From Panax quinquefolius (Eukaryota > Streptophyta > Magnoliopsida > Apiales > Araliaceae), in assembly GCA_020205615.1 (NCBI GenBank), contig CM035168.1, positions 129,962,795 through 130,026,794 on the forward strand: DNA of 64,000 nt, given 5' to 3'. The notes beneath the pieces were generated by a model, which was not told the DNA's origin, did not search any database, and was given only the letters and a program-made list of their open reading frames with translations. Positions 24,285 to 35,913 of this stretch are shown here, one piece after another (the first letter of the stretch is position 1; each line of letters starts with the position of its first letter). The translations under genes and the position numbers were made by a program.

Positions 24285-25870
24285 TAAAGAGCCCGATCAT
24301 TTCGTTGTTGACTTCCTTGTGTGGAATGCAAAGAAGCCGGACTTTTTCTCAGAGCGGCGTCGCCGTGGATCAAGATGGCAAGTTGATAGGTATCATTGTG
24401 AGGTGCTATCCAGGTTAAGGGATAGAAGTCACATTGGTATTAATCGACGTCTTATCCAAGTCTTGGACGAGAGTAATGATTTTGAATGATATTTCTATCA
24501 TTAATAAATTTCTTGGCGTATTCTTGAAGACTTCCTAGCCTACCCTAGAACGTAAAATCAAATTTTGTATTGACCCCAAACAAAAAACCCATTTCTTAAA
24601 CCCTCAAATATTTCTTCAACTAAAATGAATAGCTTTACGTGGTTTATGATGAAAGTCATAATAAAAGCATTGGAATAATGAAAATCATGGGTATTTGTGG
24701 TATTAGTAAGTTTTATGATGAGTTATGTTGGTTAGTATGTAAAAACATGAAAGTTTCTTAGAAATCACAAAGAGTTGAAAATCGATTTTGGTGAAAAACG
24801 TAACATGAAATTCAATTGACCATATCTCCTATTATATTTTGAATTTTGAGTGTGGTCAAGTCCTAGAGTTAGATCTATGAGTTACCTAACTAATCCAAGT
24901 GGAATTACTGGAAAAGGTGTTGTAGATTTTTGTGTGGACTGATTTTAGCAAAGGAGGCCAAAGCTGTAAATTTCGAAAATGCTACTGCCCAGAAACTTTA
25001 AGGGACTGTTTCGGCCACTTAAATTATGAGAAAATTCTGGCCTTTTGGGACATGAAGGTATATGGTATAAAGTACCTCCTGTCCAAAAATGAGCTCATTC
25101 TGACTTAGAATGAGCAAGTTATGACTATTTCAATATTTAGGTTTTTCCGACGAAAAACGCTATAACCAGAGTTCTATAACTTCGATGACCATGAAATTTA
25201 AACTAGAAGCTCACGTTAACATATGTAAGATCCTGCCAAGATTTGGGAATTTTTGGAGTTAAACTTGAGGTAGCTAATTTCTTAAGGAATTAATTAGAAA
25301 TTGATTTTTGAAAAATAGTAAATGAATTTTAAAATTCCGAGAAAAATATATTTTCATTATGGGACTATATTATGCTAAATCCCAGAAAAGAAATATTTTT
25401 GGGACTGATTTGGTATTTTCATGAAAATAGTTTAATTACTGAACATATGAGTTAAATATGTTATGTGAAGTAACAAAGTTGAAAATAGGATTTTATGGCT
25501 AGAGAATCCTATATAGAGTATATATGCATATTTTGGATGAGGATTTGATAATTGGTGATGATATCTTATGAGTATGACATTTTTGAATGATTAAATGCAT
25601 TATATGGTAAAGCGTAAACAATTAAGATAAATTATTTATAAATTTAAGAAGTGATTAAAATATTGTTATAATATTAATGATATTAGATTATGAGATTATT
25701 AAGTGATTGAAAACATGGGGATATTCTTGAATCCTGGATAAATTATATTATAAATGTTTAATATTTATCCTTTATCTCATTTGATTGATTCTTTATATCA
25801 TTATCCTCATGCTTATATTATGTTGAAAGTCATCTGTGGCCTGTAGTGCATAGATGGACTTGGTATGATT
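24285..25870 (+). other. Non-coding interior block of element A3
   Basis: Nearly identical to the matching block of A1 (11900-13480). No frame longer than about 70 codons has recognisable content. The 25320-25720 part is homologous in sense to part of the B-element LTR, placed before the tandem array in both families. Confidence 0.7.
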
Positions 25871-25908
25871 ATGACCAGGGATTGTTCGGTATAATCATAA
25901 CCGTAATT

Positions 25909-26413
25909 GAATACACAATTATCTTTGGCCGTAGTGCATGGATAATTTGTGGTCGTGATACTAATGAATACACAATTATCTTTGGCCGTAGTGCATGGAT
26001 AATTTGTGGTCGTGATACTAATGAATACACAATTATCTTTGGCCGTAGTGCATGGATAATTTGTGGTCGTGATACTAATGAATACACAATTATCTTTGGC
26101 CGTAGTGCATGGATAATTTGTGGTCGTGATACTAATGAATACACAATTATCTTTGGTCGTAGTGCTTGGATAATTTGTGGTCGTGATACTTAATGAATAC
26201 ACAATTATCTTTGGTAGTAGTGCATGGATAATTTTTGGTCGTGATATCTAATGAATACACAATTATCTTTGGTAGTAGTGCATGGATAATTTGTGGTCGT
26301 GATATCTAATGAATACACGATTATCTTTGGTAGTAGTCATGGATAATTTGTGGTCGTGATCTTAATGAATACACAATTATCTTTGGTAGTAGTGCTTGGA
26401 TAATTTAATTCGC
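25909..26413 (+). repeat. 57-bp tandem array in element A3, four identical units
   Basis: Units start at 25909, 25966, 26023 and 26080 and are identical over 57 bp. Units from 26137 onwards diverge. Because 57 is a multiple of three, long frames stay open on both strands (25846-26193 + and 25813-26202 -); these are repeat artefacts. The array is cut at about 26413 by element B. Confidence 0.95.
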
Positions 26414-29400
26414 TATAACGACCCCAAAATAGGTCCATTCCATCCAACCCATTCGAGTCGCCAAATATATGGTACGAAAAACAACTACAACTTTATTACA
26501 ACAATTGTCGTGCAAAATACAACAACACATATCTTTGTGAGTTTGGATACCAATATATACCAAATGTAACTCGGACACCAACTTGGATAACACGTCACCA
26601 TGACACCTTACATAAAGGTACATCATCCAAAAGCTGTTTTAGAAATTAGAATCTTTGGGAAGTGCTCAAGAAACCTTCCGTACGTGGGAGGCCACGCTTT
26701 TAGGTTATGGTAGATATCATATGGCCACGAAATTATCCTCGGTTGACCCAATAGACCCCAAAGAAAAACAAGAAGATTATCGTATATTCTTCCCAATGGC
26801 GAGTCTTCTCTTGACATATCATTATCTCCATGTCTCTAATTTGGTATTATACTCCAAACAAACACCAAGATTATATAGGTAGTGCTTGTAAATATACCCA
26901 ATGAGTGGATGAGCACAACCATGTCTTATGATAACACGAGTTTGTATGTCATTAGACATCTTGTATGATAGTGACAAAACACCCTTCCAAAGTTGGGTTC
27001 GCTTTCACCCTATTTAATTCACCAAAAATAACTATTAAATGATGTATAAAATACAACACACTAAAGCCCTCAATAAAATTATTTTCATACTCTTTAGGAG
27101 AACCTCAACAACTATAGACCACCGTTCTATTCCTCTTGTTATCCCATTTCAACCCAATTTACACTTTTATTACACCGAAAGGAATTGTGAAACAAAAAGG
27201 TGAGCACAACTAGCTCGATAAAAGAATATTATGACTAAAGATAAATAAATTATCAATAGTCTTCATCAAGAATGAATCGAGATTTAGAACATATGGTAGA
27301 TGATAAAACTTTTCAACCATAGTTGCGGTAGACGAAAGCGATCCATTAAAAGAGTCGAATAGACTATAAAGTCTATTGTTTTCTCCACGTTAAAAGTCCA
27401 CCAACAATATTTTATCCTGTAACATCAATCAACAGTTCCTTTCCACAATCATATGAATAACTCATAATCATAATTGTGATTCTAAATTCCTCTTCTCATC
27501 CAGGACGAAGATAATTTTCATCACCTGTCTTTACCTGAAACATCAAATATCATGGTTATACCAAATCACAGTTCCTATTCATAATCATACTAATAAATTC
27601 ATCTTTGCACCACGGGTCAAAGATATTCATCAACAGTTCATCTTTACACTACAGGCTAAAGATATTCAACAACAGGTCATCTTTGCATTACGAGCCAAAG
27701 ATATTCATCAATAATTCATCTTTTGCACTGAAAGCAAATATTCAACAACAAAATCATCTTTGCATTCTGAGCCAAAGATATTCATCAATAATTCATCTTT
27801 GCACTCACGTAAAAGATATTCAATATATCAAAGAAATACATAATCATTTCGAAGTTATATAACAATAATTATAACCATGTTGATCGATCCACCTTTGCAC
27901 TTAAGCTAAAAATATTCAATTGTAAATTCAATGGTCATGATCATACCACCAACAATTCAACTTTTGCACTCTCTTGGCCAAGAGAACCTATGGTCACGAT
28001 CATACCAATAATCTACCCATCTTTACACTCAAGTCGAAGAGAAATGTCATCATTAGGGTTATAAGAATGTTATATAAAAACAATATAATCAAAACATAGT
28101 TTTAATTTCAAGAGTAAGATTCATAAATCAACGATAATTTGGTCGGAGAAGAAACCAATTTGTTGTGAATAGTACTCGTATTCGCAATACGTAATCTGCA
28201 GTATCGTCGTAAAGTAACCTCGACACGAAAAGATAAAGTTTCATAATAAAATTCATATCCATATTTATAACACCTTAATCCAAATGTTATAAATCACTTA
28301 GAAATCTCATAATCTAATATTATTAATATTATAATAATATTTTAATCATTTCTTAAACTTATAAACAATTTAATTAAATTGTTTACACTTTACTAATTAA
28401 TGCATTTAATCATCATAAAATGCCAAACTCATAAAATTTCATCACCAATAACCAAAACCCTCATCAAAAATCTGCATATACCTCATATATGATTCTCAAA
28501 CCATAAAATCATATTTTCTAATTTTCTTACTTCACATAACATATTTAATTCATTTACTCATAACTAGAACATTTTCATGAAAAATACCAAATCGGTTCAA
28601 AAATATTTCTTTTACGGGATTTAGCATAAAATAGTCCCATATTGAACATATATTTTCTCAAAATTTTAAAAATTCACTTACTATTTTTCATATAGCCAAA
28701 ACCACCGAATATTTAAACATTTATCATAAATTGTACTTTTATCCAAAATTCCGAAATTCACAAAGTACACCGATATTATATAGATGTACTCTCAATAAAA
28801 ATTTCATCAATTTTGGAGTTAACCACAAGGAGTTATAAATAGTTACTTTTAAAATAGTCTTTTCTCATAAAATCCATAACTCTAATCTATACATCCAAAA
28901 ATACCTCAAAATAGTCATAGTGGTGTAAAATTCAAGAATGATCAAAACATGGATACAATCAAAGCTAGTATCCGAATAGATATTTTTAGACGAAAAGAAG
29001 AAATTTTATTTTTTCAATTGAATAGTGCATGATATCGTGAATAAGTAACTCAGACACCAAAAGATAGAAATTCCACAAAAACATCTTCACGCTTACATGA
29101 ATAGTACTCGTGAATAGTAACTCGTGAATAGTAACTCATAAATAGTAACTCGTGAATAGTAACTCATGAATAGTAACCCCAACATGAAAAAGTTCCAAAT
29201 TTGATAAAAACTTCAGATCAACATTTGAAGATAATGATATTGAAGAAATAATATCATTACGAAAAAAATAACATCCTTACCTCAAAGAATCGATTATTTG
29301 GAAGGAAAGGTCGGAAGTGATCTTTGAAAAAAGAAACTTATCTTTGAATAAAGAACTCTCAAAGTATCTAAATACTCACAAAATACGCTCAATAATATAG

Positions 29401-30683
29401 AGAGAAAGAGAAAACTTTGTTTACGGTGTGATTTTTAATTCTAACTTAGCCCTCTATTTATAGGAAAATGTTAGCCGTAGAAGCGAGACTTGACACTGCT
29501 TTACGATGGCTTTACTCTACTACTATTGCCACCCACCACATTTGAAATAAAATTCAGCACATTTTTCACCAACCACAAGTGGGGCCCACTCAATTCTAAA
29601 TTTTCCACCAAAATCATTTATAACCTAATTTACGAATCACCAACTCTTAAAATTCATAACAAATCATTCGTTCATTTTAACGGTTCAAAATTTGTGGACA
29701 TATACTCAACTTATGTATGTATACCATATCCAAAAATTACAACGATCCAACGGTCGGATTAAAAAATTATAACTCACGCAATATATCGTAAAAATCTTTT
29801 GATTTGATTTTTAATACCTCCATCCGATAAAATCTTGATAAAACACCTCAAAATTAATTTCTTCATTTATAACCACATAAATAAATCCATCATTTATATC
29901 CACATAAAATAAATATTTCTTTATCATATGAATTAATAATTAATTATTCACAAATAATATTACGAAATCACAATTATAATGACAACCGTAGTTCCCGGAA
30001 AGAGGGGCTTTCGATAAGGATCTCTCCTTCTTGGTAGCATGATTAGGTGACTAAACCTCTCCTTGACGAACATTCTAGACATTGCCAATAATGCTATCTA
30101 ATAATTTTATTCAAATAATATGAATTATTGATCGATAATGAAATATTGTAAAGTGATAATTATTGAAACAACAATAATATAAAATATCAACGCAACAATT
30201 ATTGAATCAATAAAATAAAATATTGAGCAATAATTCTCTGTAACAATTATTGAGTAGTGCCTTCTTCTACGTAAGAATCAATAATTCAAAATCTTGTAAT
30301 ACCTGGTGTACTCTTGTATGACACGCGTATGACTTTATTTTACCAACCGGGTATTCAACAAAGGTGTTATTCTTGAGTATGATTACGTCGTTATTTATAA
30401 AAACTTAATTTTGTCGTTTTCTTCATCCGATAGTTTTGTTATGGGGCCCACAAATGGTCGCTACCGGCCGCGTGCAATGCGAATATTCCCAAAGCGGAAA
30501 AAGAATATTCCACGACGAACGAATATTCCCAAAACAATGATGAATATTTTATAACCACTTGTGTATTTTGAAAAAAATTCATATATCACCTTAACTTTAA
30601 CTTTTATCAATTTAACCATTTCTTGAAATAGTAATTATAAGAAAAATTGAATACTTTTATTTCATAAATTTCGAGGTCTTACA
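26414..30683 (-). repeat. 3' LTR of element B
   Basis: Starts TATAACGACCCC (expected TGTAACG) and ends GAGGTCTTACA on the plus strand. TATA box (minus) at 29455-29462, so U3 is about 1.2 kb and the transcribed part about 3 kb. An AATAGTAACTC array at 29095-29180 lies upstream of the TATA box. An array of about 30-bp units, 'catctttgcactac...caaagatattcatc', is at 27600-27840. The stretch 28260-28690 is homologous to the interior of A elements. Confidence 0.85.
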
Positions 30684-31169
30684 ATCTCCCTCATGAAATT
30701 TAGTCCAAAAATTTACGTACAGTATTTCAAAGAGTTGAGAATACCTTGTTTTCATTTCGATTCTATCTCCCCCGTCATCATGATTTCTCCATTGCTTTCA
30801 TCTCCGTATTTTGGATATCATTCTAGAATACGACTTCAAAACAAAGGTTAATTTAACAAATTAACATATCACATAATATCCAGATATTACATTGTCCAAC
30901 AAATAAGCTTAGGTAGGACACACTAGCGAAGGATTTACTCATCTCTCCCCTCCTATTCTATTCCCCGATCTCACTTGAGATTATATCCCTAAGCTCGATA
31001 CCAAATGTAACTCTGGACACCAACTTGTATCGACACCTCACATTGATACCTATCGGTTTGCCACTGCATGAGCAGGCGTCCCTACTGAGAGAGTCCGGTT
31101 CATGCATCCCCCATCAACGAAGTCACCAATGAGAGGCTCGGGGCTCTTTACTTATAGCTCGATACCAAA
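30684..31169 (-). other. Short interior of element B with two primer-site copies
   Basis: The left edge holds the polypurine tract (plus 'atctccctcatg'). Next to it are a few codons resembling the gypsy pol tail. The right edge 31151-31169 is a primer site (minus TTTGGTATCGAGC) next to the 5' LTR. A second primer-site copy is at 30991-31005, followed by 'tgtaactctgg', which resembles a sequence inside the B LTR. The 164 bp between the copies resembles A-element interior (24283-24420). The second B copy lacks this insert. No protein is encoded. Confidence 0.75.
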
Positions 31170-34100
31170 TGTAACGACCCCAAAATAGGTCCATTCCATC
31201 CAACCCATTACGAGTCGCCAAATATATGTACGAAAACAACTACAACTTTATTACAACAATTGTCGTGCAAAATACAACAACACATATATCTTTGTGAGTT
31301 TGGATACCAATATATACCAAATGTAACTCTGGACACCAACTTGGATAACACGTCACCATGACACCTTACATAAAGGTACGAATTCAAAAAAGCGTTTTAG
31401 AAATTAGAATCTTTGGGAAGTGCTCGAGAAACCTTCCGTACATGGGGAGGCCACGCTTTTAGGTTATGGTAGATATCATATGGCCACAGAATTATCCTCG
31501 GTTGACCCAATAGACCCCAAAGAAAAACAAGAAGATTACTGTCATATTCTTCCCAATGGCGAGTCTTCTCTTGACATATCATTATCTCCACTGTCTCTAA
31601 TTTGGTATTATACTCCAAACAAACACCAAGATTATATAGGTAGTGCTTGTAAATATACCCAGCAAGTGGATGAGCACAACCATGTCTTATGATAACACGA
31701 GTTTGTATGTCATTAGACATCTTGTATGATAGTGACAAAACACCCTTCCAAAGTTGGGTTCGCCTCACCTATTTAATTCACCAAAATAACTATTAAATGA
31801 TGTATAAAATCTGACACACTAAAAGCCCTCAATAAAATTATTTTCATACTCTTTAGGGAGAACCTCAACAACTATAGACCACCGATTCTATTCCTTTGTT
31901 ATCCCCATTCAACCCAAATACACTTTTATTACACAGAAAGGAATTGTGAAACAAAAGGGTGAAACCTGACTAGCTCGATAAAGAATATTATGACTAAAGA
32001 TAAATAAATTATCAATAGTCTTCATCAAGGTAATGAATCGAGATTTAGAACATATGGTAGATGATAAAACTTTTCAACCATAGTTGCGTAGAACGAAGCG
32101 ATCCATTAAAAGAGTCAAATAGACTATAAAGTCTATTGTCTTCTCCACGTTAAAAGTCCACCAACAATATTTTATCCTGTAACATCAATCGCCAGTTCCT
32201 TTCCACAATCATATGAATAACTTCATAATCATAATTGTGATTCTAAATTCCTCTTCTCATCCGGAATGAAGATAATTTTCATCACTGTCTTTACACAAAC
32301 ATCAAATATCATGGTTATACCAAATCACGAGTTCACATGCTCATAATCATACTAATAAATTCATCTTTGCACCACGGGTCAAAGATATTCATCAACAGCT
32401 CATCTTTACACTACAAAAGCAAAGATATTCAATAACAAAAGTCATCTTTGCATTCTGAGCCAAAGATATTCATCAATAATTCATCTTTGCACTACTGTAA
32501 AAAGATATTCAACAACAGTCATCTTTGCATTACGAGCCAAAGATATTCATCAATAATTCATCTTTTACTTTCTGAAAAAAGATATTCAATATATCAAAAA
32601 AATACATAATCATTTCGAAGTTATATAACAATAATTATAACCATGTTGATCAATCCACCTTTGCACTTAAGCTAAAAATATTCAATTGTAAATTCAATGG
32701 TCATGATCATACCACCGATCAACAATTCAACTTTTGCACTTCTTGGCGAAGAGAACCTATGGTCACGATCATACCAATAATCTACCCATCTTTACACTCA
32801 AGTCAAAGAGAAATGTCATCATTAGGGTTATAAGAATGTTATATAAAATAATATAATCAAAACATAGTTTTAATTTCAAGAGTAAGATTCATAAATCAAC
32901 GATAATTTGGTCGAGAAGAAACCAATTTGTTGTGAATAGTACCCGTATTAAATACATAGTACCCTATCGTGCGTAGTAACCTCGACACAAAAGATAAAGT
33001 TTCATAATAAAATTCATATCCATATTTATAACACCTTAATCCAAATGTTATAAATCACTTAGAAATCTCATAATCTAATATTATTAATATTATAATAATA
33101 TTTTAATCATTTCTTAAACTTATAAACAATTTAATTAAATTGTTTACACTTTACTAATTAATGCATTTAATCATCATAAAATGCCAAACTCATAAAATTT
33201 CATCACCAATAACCAAAACCCTCATCAAAATCTGCATATACCTCATATATAATTCTCAAACCATAAAATCATATTTTCTAATTTTCTTACTTCACATAAC
33301 ATATTTAATTCATTTACTCATAACTAGAACATTTTCATGAAAATACCAAATCGGTTCCAAAAATATTTCTTTTACGGGATTTAGCATAAAATAGTCCCAT
33401 ATTGAACATATATTTTCTCGAAATTTTAAAAATTCATTTACTATTTTTCATATGGCCAAAACCACCGAATATTTAAACATTTATCATAAATTGTACTTTT
33501 ATCCAAAATTTCGAAATTCACAGAGTACACTGATATTATATAGATGTACTCTCAATAAAAATTTCATCAATTTTGGAGTTAACCACAAGGAGTTATAAAT
33601 AGTTACTTTTAAAATAGTCTTTTCTCATAAAATCCATAACTCCTAATCTATACATCCAAAAATACCTCAAAATAGTCATAGTGGTGTAAAAATTCAAGAA
33701 TGATCAAAACATGGATACAATCAAAGCTAGTATCCGAAAAAGATATTTTAGACGAAAAGAAGAAATTTTATTTTTAGTGAATAGTCTTGATATCGTGAAT
33801 AATGTCGATATCGTGAATAAGAACTCAGAGCACCAAAAGATAGAAATTCCACAAAAACATCTTCACGCTTCATGAATAGTACTTTCGTGAATAGTAACTC
33901 GTGAATAAGAACTCATGAATAGTAACTCGTGAATAGTAACTCATGAATAGTAACCCCAGGCATGAAAAAGTTCCAAATTTGATAAAAACTTGGATCGACA
34001 TTTCAAAGATAATGATATTGAAGAAATAATATCATTACGAAAAAAAAATAACATCCCTTACCTCAAAGAATCGATTACTTGGAAGGAAAGGTCGGAAGTG

Positions 34101-35454
34101 ATCTTTGAAAGAAACTTGTATCTTGAACAACAACTCTCAAAGTATCTAAATACTCACAAAATACGCTCGATAATATAGAGAGAAAGAGAAAACTTTGTTT
34201 ACGGTGTGATTTTAATTCTAACTTAACCCTCTATTTATAGGAAAATGTTAGCCCGTAAAAGCGGACTTGACTCGCTACACACGATGGCTTTACTCGCTAC
34301 TATTGCCACCCACCACATTTGAAATAAAATTCAGCACATTTTTTCACCAACCACAAGTGGGGCCCACTCAATTCTAGAATTTTCTACCAAAATCATTTAT
34401 AACCTAATTTACAATCAACACCTCTTAAAATTCATAACAAATCATTCGTTCTTTTTAACGGTTCAAAATTTGTGGACATATACTCAACTTATGTATGTAT
34501 AACATATCCAAAAATTACAACGATCCAACGGTCGGATTAAAAATTATAACTCACGCAATATATCGTAAAAATACTGATTTGATTTTTAATACCTCCATCC
34601 GATAAAATACTGATAAAACACCTCAAAATTAATTTCTTCATTTATAACCACATAAATAAATCCATCATTTATATCCACATAAAATAAATATTTCTTTATC
34701 ATATGAATTAATAATTAATTATTCACAAATAATATTACTGAAATCACAATTATAACAACCAGTAGTTCCCGAAAGAGGGGCTTTCGAATAAGGATCTCTC
34801 CTTCTTGTGCCAGCAATGATTAGGTGACTAAACCTCTCCTTGACGTAACATTCTAGACATTGCCAATAATGCTATCTAATAATATTATTCAAATAATATG
34901 AATTATTGATCTGATAATGAGAAATATTGTAAAGTGATAATTATTGAAACAACAATAATATAAAATATCAACGCAGCAATTATTGAATCAATAAAATAAA
35001 ATATTGAACAGTAATTACTTCGTAACAATTATTAGTAGTAGGCCTTCTTACGTAAGAATCGATAATTCAAAATACTTTAATAATCTGGTGTCTTTCTTTA
35101 TGCAACAATAGCGTATGACTTTATTTTACCAACCGGGTATTCCAACAGTGTTAACGGTAACGATTACGTCGTTATTTATAAAAACTTAATTTTGTCGTTT
35201 TCTTCATCCGATAGTTTGTTATGGGGCCTGAAATGGTAAATTTGTCAGGTAAATGCGAATATTCCCCGAAGCGGAAAGAATATTCCACGACCAAAACGAA
35301 TATTCCCAACAACAATGAATATTTTATAACCACTTGTATTTTGAAAAAATTCATATATCACCCTTAACTTTAACTTTTATCAATTTAACCATTTCTTGAA
35401 TAGTAATTATAAGAAAAATTGAATACTTTTATTTCATAAATTTCGGTCTTCTGA
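31170..35454 (-). repeat. 5' LTR of element B
   Basis: Starts TGTAACGACCCC. The far end is noisy ('ttcggtcttctga' where GGTCTTACA is expected). TATA box (minus) at 34232-34239. About 30-bp repeat array at 32358-32600 and AATAGTAACTC array at 33875-33960. Very similar along its length to 26414-30683; differences cluster at CG, CAG and CTG sites. Confidence 0.85.
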
Positions 35455-35913
35455 TTGTGATACTAATGAATATCCTTGGCACGTAGTGCGGATGATTCGA
35501 TGATATGAATTAATTATTGAAATTTGAGTCTCAAAGAATGAAATATTAATTCATGGATGTGGTAAAAAGTCATCTTTAGTAGTAGTGCATTGATAGACTT
35601 GGTATGATTATGACCAAGGATTATTCGGTATAATCATGGTATCAATTGAAAACACGAATATCCTTGCCGATTGGTGCATGGATAATTAAGTGGTCGTGAT
35701 ACTTATTAATTTGAGTCTCGGCATTATTGGTTTTACAGTTGTATATCTTTGCTTTGTAGTGCAAAAGATGAATTGTTAATGAATAGCTTTGGCGGATTTC
35801 AAAGATGAATTTAATATTTTTAAGCGATAAAGGTATTGAAGGTATCCTCATCTCTTTATCATACAGTCGTACGCACTCTAATTTCGAGGGCTTAAATTCC
35901 ATAAGGAGGAGAT
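35455..35913 (+). other. Right part of element A3 interior and polypurine tract
   Basis: Continues the sequence after the 57-bp array, matching A1 from 14155 to 14610. It has no coding content. 'aaggaggagat' (35903-35913) directly before the 3' LTR is the polypurine tract. Confidence 0.8.

Larger units (their letters stand above)
26414..35454 (-). mobile_element. Non-autonomous element B: 4.3-kb LTRs around a 0.5-kb interior
   Basis: On the minus strand: 5' LTR 31170 to about 35454 (about 4,285 bp), interior 30684-31169 (486 bp), 3' LTR 26414-30683 (4,270 bp). The interior has a primer site next to the 5' LTR and a polypurine tract next to the 3' LTR, and no gag-pol. It is inserted in the 57-bp array of A3: array sequence stops at 26413, and the sequence after the array in A1 (14155 on) resumes here at about 35455. 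The flanks are noisy, so a target duplication is not clear. A second copy with the same design is at 60243-64000. Confidence 0.85.

Noticed and set aside
25846..26193. Open frames of 91-129 codons on both strands with repeated peptide units
   Set aside because: They are translations of the 57-bp tandem array; the period is a multiple of three, so frames stay open without coding selection.
26414..35454. A target duplication for element B
   Set aside because: The bases at both ends (attcgc and attgtg) are only vaguely similar and lie in noisy sequence, so none is claimed.
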